Source: Actinomycetes bacterium
Lineage (GTDB): Bacteria > Actinomycetota > Acidimicrobiia > Acidimicrobiales > Palsa-688
Assembly (NCBI GenBank): GCA_021850325.1
Contig: JAJZMF010000023.1
Location: 1-64,000 of the forward strand
Length of the DNA: 64,000 nucleotides
Direction: 5' to 3'
The first letter of the stretch is position 1, and every line of letters starts with the position of its first letter. Below the pieces are notes generated by a model. That model saw nothing but the letters and a program-made list of their open reading frames with translations. It had not been told where the DNA came from and made no database searches. Position numbers and translations under genes: made by a program. Of this stretch, positions 34,240 through 42,472 are shown in pieces.

Positions 34240-35738
34240 CAGCGGACCTCCACGGGTAGAGGGAACGTCACGTTCTCGATGCCTGTAGCCAGCTCGGACA
34301 GCTCCAGTGGGCCCAGGCTGCTGAGGCATGAAACGACTTCCTGGACGAGCTCCTCCGGCGTGCTGGCACCGGCAGTGATGCCCACAGTACGGGCGTCCTC
34401 GAGCCAAGCCAACCGGATATCGGCCGCCGTGTCGACAAGGTGGGCGGGCCGCCCCTGGCGACGTGCCACCTCGACCAGGCGGTTGCAGTTGGAGGAATTG
34501 GGTGAGCCCACCACGAGCACCAGGTCGCAGGCGGGCGCCATGGCGCGGACCGCCTCCTGGCGGTTCTGGCTGGCGTAGCAGATGTCAGAGGCGTTGGGGT
34601 GGACCAGGTCCTTGAACATGGCGTCGAGCTCGGCCAGGGTACCTGCCACCTCGTCCAGGGCCAGAGTGGTCTGGGTCACCACCGCCGTGGGGCGGTCGGT
34701 GTCGAGCTCGAGCGTACGTACGTCCTCCGGGCCTTCTACGAGGTGGGTGCCGGGCACGGTGCCGAGCGTGCCCTCCACCTCGTCGTGGCCTCGGTGGCCG
34801 ACCAGCACGACCTGACGGCCGGCCGCCGCGTAACGCCGGGCTTCATGGTGGACCTTGGACACCAGCGGGCACGTGGCGTCGATGGCCCGCATCCCCCGCC
34901 GGGCTGCTTCCTCGTGGACCGCCGTCCCGACCCCGTGGGCCGAGAAGACCACGGTGGCGCCGTCGGGCGCCTCCTCCAGTTCTGTGATGAACACTGCGCC
35001 CGCCCGTTCCAGACGGCGCACCACCGAGGCGTTGTGAACGATCTGGCGGCGCACGTACACGGGGGGCCCGGAAAGCGCCAGGGCTCTCTCGACGGTCTCG
35101 ATGGCCCTGTGCACACCGGCGCAGAACGACCGCGGTTCGGCCAGCAGGGCCTTCCGTGGGCCGGTGGCCCCGGCCCAGCGGGTGAGCGCCGGGGTGGCTG
35201 CCCGCAGCGAGGCGAGGGCCCGGCTGGCCCCCATGAGGCCGGCCGGGCTCAGCAGCTCCCGGGAGGCCGTGTCGGACACGGCGCGGACCACGGCCACGGG
35301 GCCGGTGGCCCGGGCCACGACGGCCGCGGACTCCATGTCGACCACGTCCGCAACCCGGGCGAGCTCACGGCGCTCGGCTCCGGTCACCAGGTGGTCGGTG
35401 CTGGCCACCGTCCCGCACCGGGCGCGCAGGCCCAGTGAGCGCAGCTCGGCCGCCAGCAGGGGGGCAGAGGCGAGCATGGCCACTTCGGAGCCGTCGGGGC
35501 GGACGACTTTCTGGGCCACCACCAGGTCGCCCACCTCCAGGTCGTCTGCCAGGCCGCCGCCCGCCCCCACCAGGGCGAGCGCCTCTCCCTCGGGCACCGG
35601 GCGCCGGGCCAGGAGGCGCTGCATCGCAGCGTCGGCCCGTGAGGGCCCCATACCGGTACGGGTGACCCGGGGGTGCGACGGGGCGCTTGCCAGGGCCATC
35701 GCCTCGAGACGCAGGGGGGCCAGCAGGAGCAGGGTCAT
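34239..35738 (-). CDS. ispH: HpnG-IspH fusion: hopanoid nucleoside phosphorylase + HMBPP reductase
   Basis: 499 residues from ATG 35738, overlapping the shc stop (ATGA). Residues 1-190 are a nucleoside phosphorylase of the HpnG kind: LLLLAPLRLEAMAL, GAGGGLADDLEVGDLVVA and VVDMESAAVV, the last being the substrate-binding MES motif. Residues 195-499 are a complete IspH: iron-sulfur ligands Cys206 (EPRSFCAGVHRAIE), Cys290 (IDATCPLVSKVH) and Cys387 (SDICYASQNRQEAV), plus His235, His268 and Glu320. One chain would thus make IPP/DMAPP from HMBPP and cleave adenine from adenosylhopane, the first and late steps of one pathway. The frame is continuous with no internal stop, so it is a genuine fusion. 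Confidence 0.95.
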   Translation of the reverse strand: MTLLLLAPLRLEAMALASAPSHPRVTRTGMGPSRADAAMQRLLARRPVPEGEALALVGAGGGLADDLEVGDLVVAQKVVRPDGSEVAMLASAPLLAAELRSLGLRARCGTVASTDHLVTGAERRELARVADVVDMESAAVVARATGPVAVVRAVSDTASRELLSPAGLMGASRALASLRAATPALTRWAGATGPRKALLAEPRSFCAGVHRAIETVERALALSGPPVYVRRQIVHNASVVRRLERAGAVFITELEEAPDGATVVFSAHGVGTAVHEEAARRGMRAIDATCPLVSKVHHEARRYAAAGRQVVLVGHRGHDEVEGTLGTVPGTHLVEGPEDVRTLELDTDRPTAVVTQTTLALDEVAGTLAELDAMFKDLVHPNASDICYASQNRQEAVRAMAPACDLVLVVGSPNSSNCNRLVEVARRQGRPAHLVDTAADIRLAWLEDARTVGITAGASTPEELVQEVVSCLSSLGPLELSELATGIENVTFPLPVEVR

Positions 35739-37801
35739 GGTCCTGCCGGCCTCGGGCCGGTCCCGTAGGCGTAGCGGCCCAGGGCGGCAAGTGGGAAGAC
35801 GTGGCGGTAGAGGTGGTAGTTGAGCGAGAAGTCCCAGGGGAACCCGGTGCCGGTGAACCACGGTTCGTCCCAGGTGCCGTCCTCGTCCTGGTGAGCCACC
35901 AGCCACTCCACGCCCCTCCGGGTGGCGGGGTGCTCTGCGTGACCTGCCGCCAGCAGCCCGATGAGCGCCCAGGCCGTCTGGGAGGCGGTGGTCTCGCCCC
36001 GGCCACGCCATTCGGGGGCGACGTAGGAACGGAGGTCCTCGCCCCAGCCGCCGTCCTCGTTCTGGTGGGCCAGCAGCCACTCCACGCCCCGCGCCACCGC
36101 AGGGTGGCCAGGGGTTGTGCCGGCGGCGACCAGTGCCGGTAGCACGGCCCCGGTCCCGTACACGTAGTTGACGCCCCAGCGGCCCCACCAGCTGCCGTCC
36201 GGCTCCTGGTTGCGCAGGAGCCAGTCCACCCCGCGGCGCATGGCATGCTCGGCCTCCGGCCCGAGCCCGGGCTCGCAGGCCAGCATCTCGACCACATGGG
36301 CGGTTACGTCAGCGGTCGGCGGGTCGATGACCTCGCCGAAGTCGAAGAAGGGCAGCCGTCTCGGCAGCGGGGAGGTGTTGTCGGCATCGAAGGCCCCCCA
36401 GCCCCCATCGCGCGACTGCATCCCGACCACCCAGTCGACGCCCCGCCGGCAGGCCCCGTCCGCCAGTGCCCCGTCTGCCAGCACCCCGTCCGCCAGCATC
36501 CCGTTGGCCAGTGCCCCAGGGGAGCTGGTTAGCACGGGCCGGCGGCGCAGCGCCAGTACCACCTCGGCCGTGTCATCGATGTCGGGGTAATTGACATTGG
36601 CGAACTCGAAGGCCCAACCTCCCGGTGCCAGGCCGGGGCGCTGCACGGCCCAGTCACCGACGGCCTTGACTTCCTGGTCCAGCAGCCAGCGCCGTGCCCG
36701 GTCGACCATCGGGTCGTCGAGGTCGGCACCCGCGTCGAGCAGGCCCACCAGCGCCAGCGCGGTGTCCCAGACGGGGGACTGGCACGCCTCTATCCGGCGG
36801 CCCTCTTCGTCCTCGATGGTGAAGGCGCCCATGCCCTTCAGGGCGGCGGCGATCACGGGGTGGTCGAGCGGGTAACCCTGGAGCACGAGGGCGATCGTCG
36901 AGTAGACCATGGGAGGCTGGATCCCGCCCCAGGAGCCGTCGGCTTCCTGCCTGGCCACGATCCAACGTTCGGCCTCCCGCAGGGCGGCGCTCCTGACCAG
37001 GGCCTTCAGCTTGTGCCCAGAGCGGTCGTAGCCGTGCAGGAGCTTGTCCCCCCATACCAGCGCCGTGCCGAGCAGGCCCAGTGGCCGGTGGGGGGCGGGC
37101 CGGCCCGAGCGCAGCTCGTCTATGCCGAACGGCAGCGGGCGCGATGGCCGGTGGTGGGAGATGACAGAAAGGGCCACGATCGTCTGGCGGGCCCAGCAGC
37201 CAAAAGACCAGATCGAAAAAGGCCAGCCGGACGGGAGGAAGATGAGCTCGGCCGGTACGGAGGGCAGGTCGTCCCAGTCCCAGCGCCCGACCATCGCCAA
37301 CCAGACGTGGGTGAAGACGCGTGCCGCTTCCACCCCGCCGTGCTCCCGGGCCCAGGATGCCGCGGCGCGCATGTGGTCGTCGGTGGGGTCGTCACCGGCC
37401 AGCCGCAGCGCCACGTAGGCCTCGACCGTGGCCGAGAGCTCCCCCGGGCCTCCGTAGAACGTGGCCCACGCCCCGTTGGCCAGTTGCTGGGAGCGCAGCC
37501 GGCGGGCGGCGGCGGCCAGCACGGTCGGGTCAAGGATCCCGAGGAAGTGGCGCAGCAGCACGTCCTCGGCGTCCATGGTCACGTTGGTCTCCAGCTCGCC
37601 CTTCCAGTAGCCATCGGGGTGCTGCGCTCTGCGCAGGTGCTCGGTGGCCCTCGCCGCAGCTGCTGCAGCGGCCTTTGTGGTGGGGGTGGAGCGGACGAGC
37701 GGGGTGGCCGGGTCGTGCACCAGGACAGGGCCGTCGTGAAGCGAGAGGTCGTCGTGCTCGGAGCTCCCCGGGCGCCCCGGGGCGCCCGACACGAGCGTCA
37801 C
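35735..37801 (-). CDS. shc: Squalene-hopene cyclase
   Basis: 688 residues, normal length. Catalytic DxDD motif at 407-410 (YPDIDDTAEVVLALR) and repeated QW motifs, for example QEADGSWGG, SRDGGWGAFD, NQEPDGSWWGRW, HQNEDGGWGED and HQDEDGTW. A tandem 15-bp repeat (36453-36512) encodes LADGx copies between QW repeats. The enzyme cyclises squalene to hopene/hopanol at the membrane. Stop overlaps hpnG-ispH and start overlaps the prenyl synthase gene, each by 4 bases. Confidence 0.97.
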   Translation of the reverse strand: MTLVSGAPGRPGSSEHDDLSLHDGPVLVHDPATPLVRSTPTTKAAAAAAARATEHLRRAQHPDGYWKGELETNVTMDAEDVLLRHFLGILDPTVLAAAARRLRSQQLANGAWATFYGGPGELSATVEAYVALRLAGDDPTDDHMRAAASWAREHGGVEAARVFTHVWLAMVGRWDWDDLPSVPAELIFLPSGWPFSIWSFGCWARQTIVALSVISHHRPSRPLPFGIDELRSGRPAPHRPLGLLGTALVWGDKLLHGYDRSGHKLKALVRSAALREAERWIVARQEADGSWGGIQPPMVYSTIALVLQGYPLDHPVIAAALKGMGAFTIEDEEGRRIEACQSPVWDTALALVGLLDAGADLDDPMVDRARRWLLDQEVKAVGDWAVQRPGLAPGGWAFEFANVNYPDIDDTAEVVLALRRRPVLTSSPGALANGMLADGVLADGALADGACRRGVDWVVGMQSRDGGWGAFDADNTSPLPRRLPFFDFGEVIDPPTADVTAHVVEMLACEPGLGPEAEHAMRRGVDWLLRNQEPDGSWWGRWGVNYVYGTGAVLPALVAAGTTPGHPAVARGVEWLLAHQNEDGGWGEDLRSYVAPEWRGRGETTASQTAWALIGLLAAGHAEHPATRRGVEWLVAHQDEDGTWDEPWFTGTGFPWDFSLNYHLYRHVFPLAALGRYAYGTGPRPAGP
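36453..36512 (-). repeat. 15-bp tandem repeat x4 inside shc
   Basis: Four adjacent 15-base units, variants of GCCCCGTCCGCCAGT, in frame on the minus strand and encoding LADG(V/A)-type pentapeptides. Divergence between units is 1-5 bases. It lies just upstream, in protein order, of the GACRRGVDWVVG QW repeat. Confidence 0.8.
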
Positions 37802-38955
37802 GACTCGCGCTCCACGACGTACACCGCCAGGTCGGCCAGGGCCCGGCGGGAGACGGGGCTGAGCCGGGCGCGCTCGAGAGAACCCAGGGCGGCATCGAGG
37901 TGGGCCTTGGCCCTGGCCGCCGTCCAGGCCCGGCCTCCGCAGGCCTCCACGAGCCAGGTCGCCCGGTCGACCTCGGCCTGGGACAGGGCCTGGCGGGCAC
38001 CGGGCGCCCAGCTCGGCACACCGTGGCCGGGGCCGTCTTCGTGCGCCGCGGGGCGTGAGTGCCCGTTGCTGCTGGCCGCAGCAGGGACCACGGCCAGTTC
38101 GGTGGCGCCGTCCCCGGACTGCTCCACCGGCCCGTACAGGACCGCCTCCAGCTCGCGCGACTGGTCGTCCCCGGCGCCCAGGGCAGCCACTATCGGCATG
38201 GACTTCTTGCGTTGGCGGATGTCGTTGCCGGCCGGCTTGCCCGTCGTAGAGGGGTCACCCCAGATGCCGAGCAGGTCGTCCACGGCCTGGAAGGCGACGC
38301 CCAGGTGGCGACCGAAGTCCCGCAGCGCGTCCACCGTGGCTGCGGGGGCCCCGGCCAGGATGGCACCGATGGAGGCGGCGCAGCCGAGGAGGGCGCCGGT
38401 CTTGGCCGTCGACATCGCCATGCACTCCTCGACACTGACGTAGCGCCGGCTTTCGAAGGCCAGGTCGTCCGCCTGCCCGGCGATCATCTCAGCCGTGGCC
38501 GTGCCCAGCGCCGCGGCGGCGGCCGGCGCATTGGGGTTGGGCACCGAGAGCAACCAGTCCGTCGCCAGAGTGGACAGGGCATCGCCCGCCAGCAGCGCCA
38601 TCGACGGGCCCCACAGCGTCCACACCGTGGGCCTGTGGCGGCGTTCGGTGTCCCCGTCCATCAGGTCGTCGTGCACCAGTGAGAAGTTGTGGACCATCTC
38701 GACCGCCGCACCCCCCGGCGCTCCCAGCTCGGGGGCGGCCCAGGCGGCCTCCGCCGACAACATGGCGAGCGCCGGGCGGATCCCTTTGCCACCCGGTGCC
38801 CCGGTCGGCCGGCCCGCGGCGTCGGCCCAGCCCAGGTGGTAGCTGACCACGTCCCGGATGCAGGGCACCAGCCGCCCCACGGCCTCGCGCATGAGCGGCT
38901 CGGTGATGTCCCGCGCCCTCTCCAGGACCTCGGCAACCGCGGTGGTGGGCTTCAC
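37798..38955 (-). CDS. Polyprenyl (farnesyl/geranylgeranyl-type) diphosphate synthase
   Basis: 385 residues from GTG 38955, with AGGAGG 5 bases upstream and a GTGA overlap with the hpnE stop. First Asp-rich motif LVHDDLMDGD (Asp96, 97, 100) and second AFQAVDDLLGIWGD (Asp226, 227), plus KGIRPAL and NDIRQRKKSMPI, all typical trans-prenyl synthase residues. It extends DMAPP with IPP; in this operon it most likely supplies farnesyl diphosphate for HpnCD, and Phe91 five residues before the first Asp-rich motif fits a short product. An acidic/Ala-rich insert (about 270-325) is unusual for the family. Confidence 0.93.
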   Translation of the reverse strand: MKPTTAVAEVLERARDITEPLMREAVGRLVPCIRDVVSYHLGWADAAGRPTGAPGGKGIRPALAMLSAEAAWAAPELGAPGGAAVEMVHNFSLVHDDLMDGDTERRHRPTVWTLWGPSMALLAGDALSTLATDWLLSVPNPNAPAAAAALGTATAEMIAGQADDLAFESRRYVSVEECMAMSTAKTGALLGCAASIGAILAGAPAATVDALRDFGRHLGVAFQAVDDLLGIWGDPSTTGKPAGNDIRQRKKSMPIVAALGAGDDQSRELEAVLYGPVEQSGDGATELAVVPAAASSNGHSRPAAHEDGPGHGVPSWAPGARQALSQAEVDRATWLVEACGGRAWTAARAKAHLDAALGSLERARLSPVSRRALADLAVYVVERES

Positions 38956-40364
38956 TCGACCTCCTGAAATCTCAACGGCCCGGCGCTGACGGACAGCTCC
39001 GGGCCCAAGCCGGGCCCCGCCGTGCGGGTGGCCGCCAGGGCGGCACGCGCCGCGGCCACGCCGCTGCGTACGGCACCCTCCATCGTCGGTGGCCAGCCTG
39101 TCGCTGTCCACGCCCCGGCCAGCGCCAGCCCCCGCAGTGGGGAGCGGGCCGGGGCCCTCATCTTGGCACTGCCCGGCGCGGCCCTGAACGTCGCATGGTG
39201 CTCCCGGGTCACGAACGTCGAGAGCACCCCGGCTCCCGCCGAGGCAGGGAACATCGCCCTCAGGGCACTGAGCGCGTCCCGTCCGAGGTCCTCGGGGCGC
39301 CTGCCGATGTGCTCGTCGGCGCCGGAGACCGAGACCACCAGGTACTGGCCCCGCTCGGCACCCGACGACGCGGTCCTGTCGAAGACCCATTGGGCCAGGC
39401 CGTCGCCCGCCGCCAGCGGCAGGTCGGTGACCTTGCGGTCGAAGTGCACGTGGACGTTGAGGATGGGCGAGCTGCCCAACCGGGCCGGGTCTGCCTGCAG
39501 AGCGCCCGGCGGCAGCACCTCTTCGACGCAGTAGTGGGGCAGCGCCACCACCACGGCATCGGCCTCGACCTCGCCCCGGCCGGTGCGCACGACGTACCGG
39601 GGGCTGCCCGCGGTGGGCGGGCCGTCCACCGGCCCCAGGGGTGCGACCTGCTGGACGCCCTCGCCCGTGCGCACCGAGGCACCCGCCTGCTCGAGCGCGG
39701 CCCTGCCGCGCTCGCCGTGGAGACGGCCGAGAGGCAACCTGCTCCAGCCGATGTCACCGGCGGCGCTGTCGGTGAGGAGCCCCGTCTGGAACACCTTGGC
39801 CCCCATGGCCAGCGACGCCTCCGAGGCCGGGAGGTTGACCGTCGCCAGGCAGATCAGGTCCCAGAGGTGGGCGATGGCCGAGGGGCCCTGGTGGTGACGG
39901 CGGAGCCAGTGCTCGAAGGTCTCCGAGTCCAGGGCCGGGTCGTCCAGGTCGACCCGGGCCAGTGCCGCCGCGGCCACCCCGAGCCGGGCGCGTTCGGCCA
40001 GGGGCACCAGGCCGTATGTGAGCAGGCTGCGGCCGAGGTGGAGGGGGGCGGGGAGCCGGTCCCGGCGCAGGGTCGCCCGTCGCCCCCGGCGCAGCACGGT
40101 CACCTCCAAGCGCTCCTGCAGTTCGACGTCGCCTGCGGAGCCCACCCGGTCCAGGAACCCGCGGTAGGCGGTGCAGCAGCGCAGGAACACGTGCTGGCCG
40201 TTGTCCATCGTGAGGCCGTCGTGCGAGAAGGACCAGGTGAGCCCGCCCAGGTGGGCGCGCTTCTCGAGCAGGGTCACCCGGGCACCACCGTCGGCGCACG
40301 CCAGGCCGGCCGCCATACCGGCCAGGCCGCCCCCGACCACCACGACATGGGGGGCGGTGCTCAA
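38952..40364 (-). CDS. hpnE: Hydroxysqualene dehydroxylase / squalene-associated FAD desaturase HpnE
   Basis: 470 residues from TTG 40364, preceded by GAGGGGTGG and overlapping the hpnD stop (TTGA). FAD-binding N-terminus HVVVVGGGLAGMAAGLACAD, ERARLGV-containing middle, and C-terminal AGAWTATGWPPTMEGAVRSG typical of phytoene-desaturase-like flavoproteins. HpnE reduces hydroxysqualene to squalene in the HpnCDE route. The order hpnC-hpnD-hpnE is the standard one. Confidence 0.94.
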   Translation of the reverse strand: MSTAPHVVVVGGGLAGMAAGLACADGGARVTLLEKRAHLGGLTWSFSHDGLTMDNGQHVFLRCCTAYRGFLDRVGSAGDVELQERLEVTVLRRGRRATLRRDRLPAPLHLGRSLLTYGLVPLAERARLGVAAAALARVDLDDPALDSETFEHWLRRHHQGPSAIAHLWDLICLATVNLPASEASLAMGAKVFQTGLLTDSAAGDIGWSRLPLGRLHGERGRAALEQAGASVRTGEGVQQVAPLGPVDGPPTAGSPRYVVRTGRGEVEADAVVVALPHYCVEEVLPPGALQADPARLGSSPILNVHVHFDRKVTDLPLAAGDGLAQWVFDRTASSGAERGQYLVVSVSGADEHIGRRPEDLGRDALSALRAMFPASAGAGVLSTFVTREHHATFRAAPGSAKMRAPARSPLRGLALAGAWTATGWPPTMEGAVRSGVAAARAALAATRTAGPGLGPELSVSAGPLRFQEVE

Positions 40365-41293
40365 GCCGCCACCCCTCGCGCCAGCGCCAGTACGGCCACT
40401 CTGGCCTTCTCCGTTGCGGGCAGTGCCACCCGTGTGCGCAGCGGCGCGTCCGGGCGGCTGCGCACCCGCTCCAGGAGCCGGCGGTAGATGCCGGCCATGG
40501 CTGCCGTGCACGCCCGGCTCCGCTGGTCGAGCAGCGAGAGCAGGGGCAGGCCCCGCTCGTACCACTCGGCGGCACGGGCGCTCTCGAAGCACACCAGGGC
40601 CATGAGGTCCTCCTGCCGGCCCTCCAGGTGCGGGCCGACGCCGAAGCGCTCCCTGTCCTCGCGGGGCAGGTAGACCCGCCCCATGACCTCCAGGTCCTCG
40701 CGTACGTCGCGCAGGATGTTGGTGAGCTGCAGTGCCACGCCCAGGGAGTCGGCCAGCGGCCTGGCCAGGGCGTCGTCGGTGCTGCCGTAGATGGCCAGCG
40801 AGAGGCGGCCGATGGAGCCGGCCACCCTCCGGCAGTACTCCACCAGCTCGTCGGCCGTGTCGTAGGAGCGCCCCTGCACGTCCCACTCGCAGCCCTCCAC
40901 GAGCTCGAGGAGGGTGTCGACGTCGACCGGGAAGTGCCTCATCGTGTCGGCCAGCGCCGTGAGCACCGGGTCCCCGGGCGGCACCACGGCGCCGGGGCGG
41001 CCGTCCGCCACCTGGCGCAGCACCTCCAGGGAGGACCTGATGGCCTCCAGGCTGACCAGACGGCTGTCCGGCTCGTCCGGGCCATCCCTGCCCGGTGCTG
41101 CTCCGGCAGGCAGCGGCCCGGTGCCGGTGTCGTCGCCTGCGTCGTCTACCCGCCTGGCCATGGCGTACAGGGCGCACATGGCCGCCCTCTTCCGCTGGGG
41201 CAGGAGACGTATGCCGTAGTAGAAGTTGCGCGCCCGGGTGCGGGTGATCTCCTCGCAGTGCCGGTAGGCGAGAGAGATGGCCGCCTCGTTCAA
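40361..41293 (-). CDS. hpnD: Presqualene diphosphate synthase HpnD
   Basis: 310 residues from TTG 41293 with GGGAGG 8 bases upstream, overlapping the hpnC stop (TTGA). Squalene/phytoene-synthase fold: RTRARNFYYGIRLLP, ARRVDDAGDD (first Asp-rich motif) and LTNILRDVREDLEVMGRVYLP (second). HpnD condenses two farnesyl diphosphates to presqualene diphosphate. No upstream ATG or GTG fits the start of homology, so TTG is the natural choice. Confidence 0.94.
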   Translation of the reverse strand: MNEAAISLAYRHCEEITRTRARNFYYGIRLLPQRKRAAMCALYAMARRVDDAGDDTGTGPLPAGAAPGRDGPDEPDSRLVSLEAIRSSLEVLRQVADGRPGAVVPPGDPVLTALADTMRHFPVDVDTLLELVEGCEWDVQGRSYDTADELVEYCRRVAGSIGRLSLAIYGSTDDALARPLADSLGVALQLTNILRDVREDLEVMGRVYLPREDRERFGVGPHLEGRQEDLMALVCFESARAAEWYERGLPLLSLLDQRSRACTAAMAGIYRRLLERVRSRPDAPLRTRVALPATEKARVAVLALARGVAA

Positions 41294-42231
41294 GACAGGG
41301 CCCTCCCGCTCAGCACGAGACGGGCCAGGTGTGCCACCAGGCGCCTGGGGGCCGGCCGGGCCGTGTCGGCGTAGATGTCGAAGTCGACCCGGGCCAGTGC
41401 GTCCAGTGCGGCGTGGCCTCCGGCCACGAAACCGGCCACGGCTACCCTGAGGCGGCCGTGCAGGCTGGCCACGAGCGGGGTGCCCTCCTCCAACAGGAGC
41501 CGGGCCCGACCGCACTCGAAGGCCAGCAGTGCCCGGCACTGGGCAGAGGCGCCCCCGGGCGCCCCACGGCGGGAGCGCTGCACGTAGTCCGAGGGCGGTG
41601 GTACCAGTTCGTCCACGCTCACGCCGAAGCGCGCCATGTCGTCCTGTGGCAGGTACACCCGCCCGACTATCGCGTCCTCGGCGACGTCCTGCCAGTGCTC
41701 GACGAGCTGTAAGCCGGTGCAGATGGCATCGGACCAGGCCAGGCGCTGTGGCGTCGCCTGGGAGAAAATGGCGAGGACCATGCGCCCTACCGGGTTGGCG
41801 GAGAGGCGGCAGTAACCCGCCAGCTCCTCGTAGCTGGCGTAGCGGGTCACCACCTGGTCCTGGCGGTTGGCCTGCACCAGGTCGAAGAGGGGCCCGGTGG
41901 GCAGCCGGCGCCTCTTGGCCACCTCCGCCATGGCTGACACCAGGGGGTGCAGGCCGGGCCCAACTGGCGCCGTGGCCGGGGAGCCGAGCGCTGACGAGAG
42001 CTGGCGCTCCACCTCGCCCAGTGCGGCCAGGCGGTCCCCGGCGTAGTTGTCGCCCAGTTCGTCCACCAGGCGGGCCCACCCGTAGAGCGCCATAAGGTCT
42101 GCGCGCAACCGGGCCGGCAGGATGCGGGAGGCCACGGGGAAGTTCTCGCCGCGGGCCCGGCCTGTCACCATGTGCGCCGGAGGGAGGCTCACCGTGGCTT
42201 CCGGCGGCACCGGGACCGTCGCTGCCGTCAT
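41290..42231 (-). CDS. hpnC: Hydroxysqualene synthase HpnC
   Basis: 313 residues from ATG 42231, selected because GGAGGG lies 4-9 bases upstream. Squalene-synthase-like: GENFPVASRILPARLRADL, YGWARLVDELGDNYAGD (first Asp-rich motif) and LVEHWQDVAEDAIVGRVYLP (second). HpnC converts presqualene diphosphate to hydroxysqualene. It is first in the hopanoid operon, so the promoter should lie in the 241 bases upstream. Confidence 0.93.
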   Translation of the reverse strand: MTAATVPVPPEATVSLPPAHMVTGRARGENFPVASRILPARLRADLMALYGWARLVDELGDNYAGDRLAALGEVERQLSSALGSPATAPVGPGLHPLVSAMAEVAKRRRLPTGPLFDLVQANRQDQVVTRYASYEELAGYCRLSANPVGRMVLAIFSQATPQRLAWSDAICTGLQLVEHWQDVAEDAIVGRVYLPQDDMARFGVSVDELVPPPSDYVQRSRRGAPGGASAQCRALLAFECGRARLLLEEGTPLVASLHGRLRVAVAGFVAGGHAALDALARVDFDIYADTARPAPRRLVAHLARLVLSGRALS

Positions 42232-42287
42232 AGCTCCCTCCACAACTCGCTCTGGCAAGGCCGGCCAGCCGGAATGTGCAAGCTCGC

Positions 42288-42301
42288 TGACCCACGGGTC
42301 A
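42288..42301 (-). promoter_or_regulatory. Palindrome in the hpnC upstream region
   Basis: TGACCC-AC-GGGTCA, perfect 6-bp arms, 57 bases before the hpnC start. On the minus strand a -10-like TAAGAT lies directly upstream of it, so a bound repressor would block the start of transcription. Function inferred; no matching -35 box at ideal spacing was seen. The rest of 42232-42472 shows no gene. Confidence 0.4.
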
Positions 42302-42472
42302 TCTTAGGCACGCACGGGCCGGTGGGCGCACAATTTGACCGGGCCTCCACCGCGCCCGGTGGTACTCGCCCTGGTGCCTGGGCCTTTCGGCCCATGCAAC
42401 CGGCCCGTCGCCCGCCGTCAGCGGCACCCGGGCCACCCGGCGCGGGACGGTAGGTTCACCTCGTCGCTGACC

